A DNA stretch of 64,000 bases, taken from positions 2,154,976-2,218,975 of the forward strand of contig NZ_CP011514.1 in the NCBI RefSeq assembly GCF_001653795.1, read 5' to 3'. The notes under the pieces were generated by a model, which saw only the letters and a list, made by a program, of their open reading frames with translations, was not told the DNA's origin and searched no databases. The position numbers and the translations under genes are program-made. Of the stretch, positions 17,874-26,359 are shown in pieces. Position 1 is the stretch's first letter. Each line of letters begins with the position of its first letter. Source of the stretch: Mitsuaria sp. 7. GTDB taxonomy: Bacteria; Pseudomonadota; Gammaproteobacteria; Burkholderiales; Burkholderiaceae_C.

Positions 17874-19106
17874 ATGAGCACCCCGAACGCCACCACCCCC
17901 GCAGCCAACAGCGCTGCACCCGCCGTCGACACCGTCTGGTTCACGCGCTGCCCCGTCCCCACCGCCACCGGCCTCGCCTACCGACTTGGCTGGCTGGACG
18001 AAGAGTTCGCTCGCGACGGCATCCAGCTCAAGACGCTGCAGGAAACCGGCGGCGAGCTGGCCCGCCACCACTACGACCACGAGCTGACCACGCTGGTCCG
18101 CGAAGGCGGCAACCTGCTCGCCATCCCGGCGCGCGCGCAGGGTGCGCCCACGCGCCTGGTGGGCCTGACCTGGATCGACGAGTTCCAGGCGATCCTCGTC
18201 CGTCCCGACTCCGACATCAGCCGCCCGGAGCACCTGCGCGGCAAGCGCCTGGCGCTGCCGGCTTTCCGCCCCGCCGACATCGCGCAGAACCGTCGCGGCC
18301 GCAGCATCGCGCGGGGCATGAGCCTGCAGGGCTACAAGGGCGCGCTGAATTCGGTCGGCCTGTCGCTGGACGACGCCCACCTCGTCGAGCTGCCGCCGGC
18401 GCCGCCGCGCGAAGGCGATCTCGGCCATCTGGCCGGGTCCGCGGGTTCGCCGACTTCGCCGCGTCTGCCCGGTTCGCCCGCGTCCGCAGCGGCAGCCGCG
18501 AACGGCACGGCGGGAGCGCCGCCCCGGCAGGACCTCGGCACGGGCCTGTGGGAAGGCATCCATCCGCTGCTGCGCGGTGAAGTCGATGCCGTCTACGTCA
18601 AGGGCGCCGCCGCGCTGGAAGCCGCCATCCGGCTCGGCGCGAAGGTCGGCATCGACCTCGACCAGTTGCCGGAGAAGCGCTTCCGCGTCAACAACGGCAC
18701 GCCGCGCCCGATCACCGTCCACCAGTCGCTGATCGACGACCACTTCGACCTGTTGGTCCGCTTCCTGACGCAGACGCTGCGCGCGGCCGAATGGGCGAAG
18801 ACGCATCTGACCGAGACGCTGGAGATCCTGCAAGGCGAGACGCGCGCCGGCAGCGCCGGCGTCTCCGGCGCCTACCGCAACGACTTCCACCTGTCGCTCG
18901 CGCCGGACCTCTCCGAGGAACGCGTCGAGCTGTTCCGCCTGCAAAAGAACTTCCAGCTGACGCACGGCTTCCTGGACCGCGACTTCGACTTCGACGCGTG
19001 GATCGATCCGCGGCCGCTGGAGGAGGCACGTCGTCGCCTCGCCGAGTCGCTGGCTTCGGGCGACACCGACGCGTCGACGGCCGCCACGCTGCGCGCCGCC
19101 GCCTGA
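17874..19106 (+). CDS. DszB-like desulfinase / SsuA-type fold protein with conserved Cys
   Basis: This encodes 410 residues without a signal peptide, so it is probably cytoplasmic rather than a periplasmic binding protein. It has the SsuA/DszB periplasmic-binding-like fold. The N-terminus reads V-W-F-T-R-C-P-V-P (Cys26), matching the C-P-V-P around the catalytic Cys27 of Rhodococcus DszB. His65/66 and Arg76 (L-V-R-E-G-G) sit where DszB has His60 and Arg70. Later segments also match the family: G-E-V-D-A-V-Y-V-K-G and the C-terminal L-T-H-G-F-L-D and D-A-W-I-D-P. DszB cleaves the C-S bond of an aryl sulfinate to release sulfite. A linker rich in Pro/Ala/Ser (about 180-220) is an odd insertion. 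The SsuD-like gene follows after 12 bases. Substrate unknown. Confidence 0.75.
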   Translation: MSTPNATTPAANSAAPAVDTVWFTRCPVPTATGLAYRLGWLDEEFARDGIQLKTLQETGGELARHHYDHELTTLVREGGNLLAIPARAQGAPTRLVGLTWIDEFQAILVRPDSDISRPEHLRGKRLALPAFRPADIAQNRRGRSIARGMSLQGYKGALNSVGLSLDDAHLVELPPAPPREGDLGHLAGSAGSPTSPRLPGSPASAAAAANGTAGAPPRQDLGTGLWEGIHPLLRGEVDAVYVKGAAALEAAIRLGAKVGIDLDQLPEKRFRVNNGTPRPITVHQSLIDDHFDLLVRFLTQTLRAAEWAKTHLTETLEILQGETRAGSAGVSGAYRNDFHLSLAPDLSEERVELFRLQKNFQLTHGFLDRDFDFDAWIDPRPLEEARRRLAESLASGDTDASTAATLRAAA

Positions 19107-19118
19107 GGATCGGACGAC

Positions 19119-20276
19119 ATGGCCGTCAAGATCCTCTGGTACCTCACCGCGCCGGACGGTCCCTATCCTTGGGAACCGCAAGGCCGGTGGCACACGGACT
19201 TCCGCCACCTGGAGCAGTTGGCCGTGACCATCGACCGGCTGGGCTTCTACGGCGCGCTGCTGGGAAGCAGCGCCAACGAGAGCCTGGCCGTGGCGGCCTC
19301 GCTGATCGCGCAGACGCGGACGATGCGTTTCCTCGTCGCGCAGCACCCGGGCGAGCTCTCGCCCGCGGTGCTCGCCAAGTACGCGCAGACCTTCGATGCG
19401 TTCTCGGGCGGCCGGCTGCTGTTCAACGTGGTGAACGGCAACGACGCCGGGCTCGCATCGCTCGGCGTGCACTACAAGCACGACGAGCGCTACGACTTCA
19501 GCTGGGAGTACTGGGACGCCTTCCGCCGTGTCTACAACGGCGAGACCTCGGGCTATGACGGCCGCTATGTGCAGCTCGCCGCCCGCGCCACCGGGCCCAG
19601 TCCGATGAGCGTGTGGAACGGCCCGACGCAACCCGGCGGCGTGCCGCTGTGGGGCGCGGGCACGTCCGCGCCCGGCGTGGCGCATTCGGTCAAGCTGCTC
19701 GACGTATACCTGAGCTTCGCCAACACGCCGCCGCTGCTGGGCGAGAAGTTCCGCCGCGTCGGCACGGAGGCCGCGAAGATCGGCCGCACGCTGAGCTACG
19801 GCACCCGGCTGCAGGTCATCGTGCGCGAGACCGAGGAAGAAGCCTGGGCCCACGCCGAGTGGCTGCTGTCGAAGTCCTCGCTCGAACACGCGAAACGCTC
19901 GGCGCAGCGGCAACTGCCGCCCGGCCAGACGCTCGACACCTTCCAGAGCGACAACCCGATCATCCAGCGCAACGTCGACAGCCTGCGCGCCGGTCGGCTG
20001 CCCTCCGCGAAGGACCTCGAGATCTACCCCAATGTCTGGCTCGGCCCCGCGTGGTTCGGCTTCGATATCCTCGGGCCGTCCTCCGGCACCACGCTCGTCG
20101 GCAGCGCGGAAAACGTCGCCGCCCGCATCCGCGAGTACGAGGCGCAAGGAACCCACGCCTTCATCCTCTCCGGGTTCCCGCTCATCAGCGAAGCCCAGCG
20201 CGTCGCCGACCTGCTGCTGCCGCTGCTTGACCTGGACCACGGGTTCGAGGTGCCACGGCTCAACGCAGCCGCCTGA
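19119..20276 (+). CDS. SsuD-like FMNH2-dependent monooxygenase (1)
   Basis: This encodes 385 residues of the bacterial luciferase-like (LLM) superfamily, alkanesulfonate monooxygenase branch. It begins M-A-V-K-I-L-W-Y-L-T, has F-N-V-V-N-G-N-D-A-G-L (the family's N-L-V-T-G-S-D equivalent), H-D-E-R-Y-D, G-T-R-L-Q-V-I-V-R-E-T-E-E-E-A-W, and ends with F-I-L-S-G-F-P-L and a L-L-L-P-L-L-D-L tail as in SsuD. Such enzymes use FMNH2 from a partner reductase and O2 to oxidise a C-S bond, releasing sulfite and an aldehyde, in the cytoplasm. The partner reductase is probably the FMN reductase gene at 41665. It is the second gene of the sigma-54-controlled unit with the DszB-like gene. Confidence 0.9.
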   Translation: MAVKILWYLTAPDGPYPWEPQGRWHTDFRHLEQLAVTIDRLGFYGALLGSSANESLAVAASLIAQTRTMRFLVAQHPGELSPAVLAKYAQTFDAFSGGRLLFNVVNGNDAGLASLGVHYKHDERYDFSWEYWDAFRRVYNGETSGYDGRYVQLAARATGPSPMSVWNGPTQPGGVPLWGAGTSAPGVAHSVKLLDVYLSFANTPPLLGEKFRRVGTEAAKIGRTLSYGTRLQVIVRETEEEAWAHAEWLLSKSSLEHAKRSAQRQLPPGQTLDTFQSDNPIIQRNVDSLRAGRLPSAKDLEIYPNVWLGPAWFGFDILGPSSGTTLVGSAENVAARIREYEAQGTHAFILSGFPLISEAQRVADLLLPLLDLDHGFEVPRLNAAA

Positions 20277-20281
20277 GCTCA

Positions 20282-20419
20282 GAGTCTGGCCGGGGCCGGC
20301 GGCGAAGCCGAAGCCTCGGCGCTCAACTCACTTCGCTCGCCTCCGGCTCGCTGCGTTCAAACAGAACGCGCCTGGTCAGTCGAGGAGCTTCGGCTTCGCC
20401 GCCGGCCCCGGCCAGACTC
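20282..20419. repeat. 33-bp perfect inverted repeat, probable bidirectional terminator
   Basis: Two 33-base arms (20282-20314 and 20387-20419) are exact reverse complements, starting GAGTCTGGCCGGGGCC, separated by 72 bases. It starts six bases after the stop of the first SsuD-like gene and ends about 185 bases before the next sigma-54 promoter, separating two operons. The loop contains no gene. It could be a terminator or a REP-like mobile relic. Confidence 0.7.
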
Positions 20420-20580
20420 CCCACGACACCCTGGGCAGCCCGCAACACCCCCTGCGCAAATCCGCGCAGATCGTTGCGGCGCTCCGTGCAGCCGCCCGCC
20501 CGACCACCGATGAGCCCCCGGACGACACGCCGTCGACAGCCCCGAATGCCCTGTTCATCGGCATCCTGAAGTCCCTCGGC

Positions 20581-20600
20581 ACCGCATATGCATATTCGGT
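20581..20600. promoter_or_regulatory. 20-bp palindrome next to the sigma-54 promoter
   Basis: ACCGCATATGCATATTCGGT reads the same on both strands except for one mismatched pair. It ends four bases before the -24 element. A half-matching sequence, CCGCATATGCA, occurs at 43212 upstream of the sigma-54 activator gene. It may be an operator for a sulfur regulator; activator sites usually lie farther upstream, so a repressor or auxiliary site is also possible. Confidence 0.5.
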
Positions 20601-20604
20601 GGCA

Positions 20605-20620
20605 TGGCACGGATCCTGCG
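20605..20620 (+). promoter_or_regulatory. Sigma-54 (-24/-12) promoter of the ABC importer operon
   Basis: TGGCACG-GATC-CTGCG matches the RpoN consensus with the invariant GG and GC at the correct spacing. It lies 49 bases before the chosen start of the binding-protein gene. Confidence 0.75.
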
Positions 20621-20668
20621 AAACATGCCGCAACGTCCTCCATGGAACCGCCTCCGGCAACGCCCACG

Positions 20669-22321
20669 ATGTCCGACTCCTTCGACCAAGAACCCGATCC
20701 GCTGCGCCGCGCCCTGTTGCGCAACAGCTGGCTTGCCGGCGCCGCCGGACTGCTCGGCACCGGACTCCTGAGCGCTTGCGGAGAACGCACCCCGACCACC
20801 GCCTCCGGCTCGAATGGCGCCTCAGCGACGGCATCCGGCGCGGCATCGGGTACGGCCCCAGGCGTAGCCACCGCGAATGAGCAACCCCGTCGCAGCAGCG
20901 GTGCCGTCCACTTCGGCGTGATCGAAGCGGGACAGGCGGGGAACCTGGATGCGCACAAGCCGGTGGGCAGCGGCGCGTTCCGTGGCTGGGCGCTCTACGC
21001 GAAGCTCTGGGAATGGGGACTCGACGGCCTACCGACGCTGGCCCTCGCCGAATCCGCCGAGGTCAACGCCGACGGCACCGAATGGACCATCCGTCTCAAG
21101 CCGGACCTGGAGTTCCACCACGGCAAGACCATCGACGCCGACGACGTCATCTTCTCGCTGCGTCGCCTCACCGATCCCGCCCTCGCCTCGCCGTACGCGG
21201 CCTACCTCTACTCGCTGCAGCGCGACGCGGTTCGCAAGCTTGATGCGCGCACCGTCCGCATCCCCTTCGCCAAGGGCCAGGGCCTGGTCGCCCTCGCCGA
21301 ATGCTGGATGAGCTGGGGCGGCATCGTCCCGGTCGACTACCACCCGGTCAACAACGTCGTCGGCGCCGGACCGTACCGGCTCAAGAGCTTCACGCCGGGC
21401 CAGCGCTCGGTGTTCACGCGCTTCGAGAACTACTTCAAGCCCAACCAGCCCTGGTTCGACGAGGTCCACATCCACGACTTCGCTGACCAGACCGCGCGAC
21501 TGCAGGCGCTGCAGGCCGGCCAGATCGACATCGCGCCCGGCATCTCGCCGGAACAGCTGCGCTTCCTGGAAAGCGACACGCGCTTCCGCGTCGTCGCGTC
21601 GCAGACGGATGCGTGGCAGTCGCTGGACATGAACCTGTCCAAGGCGCCCTTCGACAAGCCCGAGGTCGCGCGCGCCTTCCGCCTGATCGCCAACCGCAAG
21701 GAGCTGGTGGACCGCGTGCTGCAAGGCCGCGGGCGGGTCGCCAACGACCTGTACTCGCCTGGCGATCCGGTCTTCAACAGCGCGATCCCGCAGCGCGAGC
21801 GCGATCTGGCCGAAGCGCGCAAGCTCCTCGCGGCCGCCGGTTTCCCCAACGGCCTGGAAGTCGAGCTCGTCACGCCGGGCTCCAAGGCCGCGCTGGTCTT
21901 CGCGCAGCAGGCCAAGGAAGCCGGCGTGACGGTGAACGTCAAGCAGGTCGACGCGTCCACCTTCACCGGTCCCAACCGGACGGGTTGGACCTTCAGCACC
22001 GGCAGCGGCGTGTCGCGCCCCTTCCTGCTGACGGTGCAGCAGCACGACGGCCCGCGTGCGGCGAGCAACAAGACCCACTTCCGCGATCCGCGCTTCGGGG
22101 AGCTGATCACCGCCGCGCTGGCGCAGGCCGACCTCGACAAGCGCCGCGCCCTGGTTCACGAGGCGCAGCAGATCCAGCATGAGCGCGGCGGTCTTCTGAT
22201 CTGGGGCTTCTCCGACGTGCTGGATGCGGTGTCCACGCGCATAGGCGGCGTCACGCCGGACCGCACCGGTTTCGCGGCCTGGCGGACCGATCGCATCTGG
22301 CGCCGGGAGGATGCGGCATGA
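20669..22321 (+). CDS. Opp/Dpp-type ABC transporter substrate-binding lipoprotein (1)
   Basis: This is an extracytoplasmic binding protein of family 5 (DppA/OppA). The start MSDSFDQEPDPLRRALLRN is chosen because it puts a twin-basic stretch just before the hydrophobic segment and a lipobox L-L-S-A-C (Cys37); ATG at 20642 and 20588 are alternatives. A low-complexity Ser/Ala/Gly linker separates the lipid anchor from the domain. The body has the family signatures (A-E-S-A-E-V-N-A-D-G-T-E-W-T-I-R-L, F-H-H-G-K-T-I-D-A-D-D-V-I-F-S). It shares most of its sequence pattern with the second binding protein at 39942. It delivers the substrate to the two permeases that follow, and its stop overlaps the first permease start by 4 nt. 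Confidence 0.9.
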   Translation: MSDSFDQEPDPLRRALLRNSWLAGAAGLLGTGLLSACGERTPTTASGSNGASATASGAASGTAPGVATANEQPRRSSGAVHFGVIEAGQAGNLDAHKPVGSGAFRGWALYAKLWEWGLDGLPTLALAESAEVNADGTEWTIRLKPDLEFHHGKTIDADDVIFSLRRLTDPALASPYAAYLYSLQRDAVRKLDARTVRIPFAKGQGLVALAECWMSWGGIVPVDYHPVNNVVGAGPYRLKSFTPGQRSVFTRFENYFKPNQPWFDEVHIHDFADQTARLQALQAGQIDIAPGISPEQLRFLESDTRFRVVASQTDAWQSLDMNLSKAPFDKPEVARAFRLIANRKELVDRVLQGRGRVANDLYSPGDPVFNSAIPQRERDLAEARKLLAAAGFPNGLEVELVTPGSKAALVFAQQAKEAGVTVNVKQVDASTFTGPNRTGWTFSTGSGVSRPFLLTVQQHDGPRAASNKTHFRDPRFGELITAALAQADLDKRRALVHEAQQIQHERGGLLIWGFSDVLDAVSTRIGGVTPDRTGFAAWRTDRIWRREDAA

Positions 22322-23502
22322 GCGACCTCACCCTTCCCGCAGGACGCAGCTCGGCGAGCACTGCCCACCCCTCATCACCAACGACGGCGACGCCAGGGTC
22401 CTCATCGGCCACGTCCTCGACGAAAGCTGCGCCTTTCCAGCGCCGCGCCGGCATCCGCTGGCGCTGGCCATCGTGGACGCGCTGGTTCCTCGGGCGTGTG
22501 CTCGGTGGCATCGGCGTCGTGCTGGCCATCTCGATCATCGTCTTCGGCGCGACGCAGGCGCTGCCGTCGGATCCGGCGCGCATCATCCTCGGCCCCGAGG
22601 CGAGCGAAGCCACGATCGCGGTGCTGCGCGAGCAGCTCGGCCTGAACAAGCCCCTCGTCGTCCAGTACCTGCACTGGGCGGGACAGATGCTATCGGGCGA
22701 CCTGGGCCGCTCGATCGATTCCAACGTGCCGGTCGGCGAGCTGATGCGGGCGCGATTCGCCAACTCGCTGCTGCTGACGATCTGCGTGGCGCTGACGGCG
22801 CTTCCCATCGCACTGGCCGGCGGCGTGTGGCTCGCGCTGCGCCGCGACGGTCGCATCGACCGCTGGACGATCTCCGGCCTCGTGCTCATCAAGGCGGTGC
22901 CCGGCTTCGCGATCGCGATCGTGCTGGTGCTGCTCTTCTCGACCTCGGTGTGGAAGATCCTGCCCGCGGCGTCGCTGCTGGAGCCCGACCGCGGCCTGCT
23001 CGCGCAGTGGCGCTATCTGGTGCTGCCGACGGCGACGCTGGCGCTGTCGATCACGCCCTACCTGCTGCGCCTGGTGCGCGCGTCGATGATCGAGGTGCTG
23101 GAGTCCGACTTCATCACCTCCGCCCGCCTGCGCGGCATCCCGGAGCGCCGCATCGTCTGGCGCCATGCGCTGCCCAACGCGCTGATCCCGGCGATCCAGG
23201 GCGTGGCGATGACGCTGCGCGTGCTCTTCGGCGGCGCGCTGATCGCGGAGGTGGTCTTCAGCTACCCCGGCATCGGCAACACGCTCAACGCCGCGATCGA
23301 GATGCGCGACATGCCCATGATCCAGGCCATCGTGCTGGTGATCACCGTCGGCATCGTCGCGATCAACCTCGCAGCCGACCTGGCCACGGTATTGCTCACG
23401 CCGCGGCTGCGCACCGCCGGCCGCATCCGCGCCCGCTCGCCCGGTCGACGCCACGCCCTGCGGCTCAGCCGCGGACAGATCCGACCGAGGTACGCACGAT
23501 GA
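22318..23502 (+). CDS. ABC importer permease, DppB type
   Basis: This encodes 394 residues, longer than usual DppB (~310-340) because of a ~55-residue Ser/Thr/Ala-rich N-terminal extension before the first transmembrane segment (W-F-L-G-R-V-L-G-G-I-G-V-V-L). Six transmembrane segments follow, with the typical loop P-S-D-P-A-R-I-I-L-G-P-E-A and the EAA-type coupling motif (S-A-R-L-R-G-I-P-E-R-R-I-V-W-R-H-A-L-P-N-A) that docks on the ATPase. The start (ATGA overlap) is supported by coupling. It forms the membrane channel with the DppC-type gene. Confidence 0.92.
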   Translation: MSDLTLPAGRSSASTAHPSSPTTATPGSSSATSSTKAAPFQRRAGIRWRWPSWTRWFLGRVLGGIGVVLAISIIVFGATQALPSDPARIILGPEASEATIAVLREQLGLNKPLVVQYLHWAGQMLSGDLGRSIDSNVPVGELMRARFANSLLLTICVALTALPIALAGGVWLALRRDGRIDRWTISGLVLIKAVPGFAIAIVLVLLFSTSVWKILPAASLLEPDRGLLAQWRYLVLPTATLALSITPYLLRLVRASMIEVLESDFITSARLRGIPERRIVWRHALPNALIPAIQGVAMTLRVLFGGALIAEVVFSYPGIGNTLNAAIEMRDMPMIQAIVLVITVGIVAINLAADLATVLLTPRLRTAGRIRARSPGRRHALRLSRGQIRPRYAR

Positions 23503-24347
23503 GCACGAATACGTCTTCCCGCCGCGGCTTCTGGCGACTCGCGCTCTCGCAGGCGCCGGTGCGAGTGGGATTGATCGCCACCCTGCTGGTGGTCTTCGTC
23601 GCGCTCGTCGGTCCGTGGATCGCGCCGCACGAATCGACCGCGCTGGTCGGTCCGACCTACGGTTCGCCGGCGGCCGGCGCACCGCTGGGTCACGACTTCC
23701 TCGGCCACGACGTCCTGTCCCGCGTCCTCGCGGGAGGCGGCTCGGTGGTGTGGATGTCGCTGACGACCTCGATCCTGGCGCTCGGCCTGGGCACCGTGCT
23801 CGGCGTTCTGGCTGCGTATGCGCGGGGCCGCGTCGACCAGGCCATCGTCTGGGCAGCCGATGTCTTCCTCGCCTTCCCCGACCTGATCCTCGTGCTGCTG
23901 ATCGTGTCGATGCTCGGGCGCAGCCACGGCATCGTCGTGCTGACGGTGGCGCTGGCCTTCGTGCCGGGCGTGATCCGCCTCGCGCGGGGCGTCGCGCTGA
24001 ACGTCGCGCGACAGGAATTCGTCGAAGCCGCCGAGCTGCTCGGCTATCCGCGCAGCCGCATCGTGCTGCGCGAGATCCTGCCCAACATCGCCACGCCGCT
24101 GCTCGTGCATCTGGGCGTGATGCTGACCTGGGCGGTGGGGATGTTGTCGGGGCTCGCCTTCCTCGGCTACGGCGTGGCGCCGCCCGCCGCGGACTGGGGC
24201 CTGATGATCAACGAGAACCGCGCCGGCCTGCTGGTGCAGCCGCTGGCGGTGGCCGCGCCGGTGCTGCTGGTCGCGATCTTCGCGCTGGGCACCAATCTGC
24301 TGGCCGAGGGCGCGAGCCGCGCCGCCGCACGGATCGAGGAGCGCTGA
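23499..24347 (+). CDS. ABC importer permease, DppC type
   Basis: This encodes 282 residues starting at the 4-nt overlap ATGA with the upstream permease. A first transmembrane segment (~20-42) is followed by L-G-H-D-F-L-G-H-D-V-L-S-R-V, the typical DppC motif, five more membrane segments, and the coupling loop A-A-E-L-L-G-Y-P-R-S-R-I-V-L-R-E-I-L-P-N. It pairs with the DppB-type subunit in the inner membrane. The next gene, the ATPase, starts two bases after its stop. Confidence 0.92.
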   Translation: MSTNTSSRRGFWRLALSQAPVRVGLIATLLVVFVALVGPWIAPHESTALVGPTYGSPAAGAPLGHDFLGHDVLSRVLAGGGSVVWMSLTTSILALGLGTVLGVLAAYARGRVDQAIVWAADVFLAFPDLILVLLIVSMLGRSHGIVVLTVALAFVPGVIRLARGVALNVARQEFVEAAELLGYPRSRIVLREILPNIATPLLVHLGVMLTWAVGMLSGLAFLGYGVAPPAADWGLMINENRAGLLVQPLAVAAPVLLVAIFALGTNLLAEGASRAAARIEER

Positions 24348-24348
24348 G

Positions 24349-26322
24349 ATGTCCGCTGTCTTCGAACTGCGCCCCGTCGATCCGGAAGATGCCAACGGTC
24401 GGGCTGCGCTCGCGTCCTCGGACCACGCCGACCTGACCGCACCTTCCTCCGCGTCGTTCTCCGCCAACGAGGCGCCCGCCGGCCCGCCGCTGCTGGAGGT
24501 CACCCGCCTGCGCGTCGAGCTGCCGTCGGGCGCCGACATCGTCGACGACATCTCGCTGCGCCTGACCGCCGGGCGCGTGCTCGGCCTCGTCGGCGAGTCC
24601 GGCTCGGGCAAGAGCACGATCGCGCTGGCGCTGCTCGGCCACGCCCGCGACGGCGCGCGCATCGCTGGTGGCAGCGTGCGTGTCGGCGAGACCGAGGTCC
24701 TTTCGCTCGCTCCCGACGCGCTGCGCCGCCTGCGCGGACGCGTCGTCGCTCACGTCGCGCAAGACCCGGCGGCGGCGCTCAATCCGCTGCGGCGCATCGG
24801 CACGCAGCTGTGCGAGGTGCTGGAGATCCACGAGGCCGCCCTGCCCTCCGCTGAGCGTGATCTGCGCGTTCGCCAGACGCTGTCCGACGTCGGCCTGCCC
24901 GACGACGCCGAGTTCCTGCGCCGTTTCCCGCACCAGCTGTCCGGCGGTCAGCAGCAGCGGGTGCTGCTCGCGCTGGCCTTCGTCACGCGGCCGCGCCTGA
25001 TCGTCATGGACGAGCCGACGACCGCGCTCGACGTCACGACGCAGGCCAAGGTGCTGGAGACCGTGCGCGCGCTGTGCCGGCGTCACGGCGTGGCGGCGGT
25101 CTATGTGTCGCACGACCTGGCGGTGGTGCGGCACCTCGCGGACGAAGTCCTGGTGCTCTACGCCGGCCGCGTCGTCGAGCAGGCCCCGCTGCGCGCATTG
25201 TTCGAGTCCCCGCGCCACCCGTACACCCAAGGGCTGCTCGCGGCGATCCCCGACGTGGCCGAACGCCGCGCGCCGAGCCCGATTCCCGGTCACGCGCCGG
25301 CTCCGGGTCGGCGCCCCTCCGGTTGCGCCTTCGCCGCACGCTGCCCGCTCGCGGACGGCGACTGCCGCGCATTGGCGCCTTCGCTGGTCAGCATCAACGG
25401 CGTCAGCGTCAGCGTCGGCGCTGGCATCGCTGGCTCGCATGCGCTGGCCTGTCACCATCCCGACGACGGTCCCGCATTCGTTCGCGCCCAGGCGGACGTG
25501 CCCGCGCCGGTCGCGAGCGACGCCCAGCCGCTGCTGGAGATCGACCGCCTCAGCGCCTGGTACGGCGAGCGGCAAGTCCTCTTCGAGGCCTCGCTGACGC
25601 TGGCGCCGGGCGACTGTCTGGCGCTGGTCGGCGAGTCCGGCTCGGGCAAGACGACCCTGGCGCGCGCGCTGGCCGGCATCGGCGAGCAGGCGACCGGCGC
25701 GCTGCGCTATGCAGGCGAGTCGCTGCCGCTCAAGGCGCGCCAACGCCCGGCGGACCAGCGCCGCCAGGTGCAGTACATCTTCCAGAACCCGTACCGCTCG
25801 CTGAACCCGCGCCACACCGTCGGCGAGACGCTGTCGACCGCCGCGCGCCACTTCTTCGACATCGACGCCGCCGAGGCGCGCCGTCGCGTCGAGCGCGTGC
25901 TGACGCAGGTCGCACTACCCGCGACGACGGCCCAGTCCTATCCCCGCGAGCTCTCCGGCGGCGAGCGCCAGCGCGTGGCCATCGCCCGCGCGCTGATCTG
26001 CGAGCCGCGTCTGCTGATCTGCGACGAAATCACTTCCGCGCTCGATGTCTCGGTGCAATCGACCATCCTGGACCTGCTCGCGCGACTGCAGCGCGACGGC
26101 CTGGCGCTGCTCTTCGTCACGCACGACCTGGGCGTGGTCCGCGCGATCGCGCGCCACGTTGCCGTGTTGCGCCACGGCGTGATCGTCGAGCAAGGCCCGG
26201 TCGAACGCGTGCTCGACGAACCCGTCGAGCCCTACACCCGCCAGTTGGTCGTGGACTCGCCCTCGCTGACCGCCGACACGCGCCGGTTGCCGCCTACGCG
26301 CCGCTACCGGTTCTCCACCTGA
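24349..26322 (+). CDS. Fused tandem ATPase (DppD-DppF type) of the ABC importer
   Basis: This encodes 657 residues with two complete ABC ATPase domains in one chain. Domain 1 (~45-330): Walker A G-E-S-G-S-G-K-S-T, signature L-S-G-G-Q-Q-Q-R, Walker B L-I-V-M-D-E-P-T, followed by the C-terminal oligopeptide/dipeptide extension with Cys residues (G-C-A-F-A-A-R-C-P-L-A). Domain 2 (~390-650): G-E-S-G-S-G-K-T-T, L-S-G-G-E-R-Q-R, L-L-I-C-D-E-I-T. All catalytic residues are present. The fusion ensures one heterodimeric ATPase per transporter. It serves the permeases upstream and, probably, both lipoprotein binding proteins of the cluster. Confidence 0.93.
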   Translation: MSAVFELRPVDPEDANGRAALASSDHADLTAPSSASFSANEAPAGPPLLEVTRLRVELPSGADIVDDISLRLTAGRVLGLVGESGSGKSTIALALLGHARDGARIAGGSVRVGETEVLSLAPDALRRLRGRVVAHVAQDPAAALNPLRRIGTQLCEVLEIHEAALPSAERDLRVRQTLSDVGLPDDAEFLRRFPHQLSGGQQQRVLLALAFVTRPRLIVMDEPTTALDVTTQAKVLETVRALCRRHGVAAVYVSHDLAVVRHLADEVLVLYAGRVVEQAPLRALFESPRHPYTQGLLAAIPDVAERRAPSPIPGHAPAPGRRPSGCAFAARCPLADGDCRALAPSLVSINGVSVSVGAGIAGSHALACHHPDDGPAFVRAQADVPAPVASDAQPLLEIDRLSAWYGERQVLFEASLTLAPGDCLALVGESGSGKTTLARALAGIGEQATGALRYAGESLPLKARQRPADQRRQVQYIFQNPYRSLNPRHTVGETLSTAARHFFDIDAAEARRRVERVLTQVALPATTAQSYPRELSGGERQRVAIARALICEPRLLICDEITSALDVSVQSTILDLLARLQRDGLALLFVTHDLGVVRAIARHVAVLRHGVIVEQGPVERVLDEPVEPYTRQLVVDSPSLTADTRRLPPTRRYRFST

Positions 26323-26359
26323 TCGCCTCAACGCCCCAACAACTCAAGGCCCAGCCCGC

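Noticed and set aside
17850..20240. Antisense open frame of 796 codons on the minus strand
   Set aside because: It is the mirror of the DszB-like and SsuD-like genes; those have clear family matches and a sigma-54 promoter.
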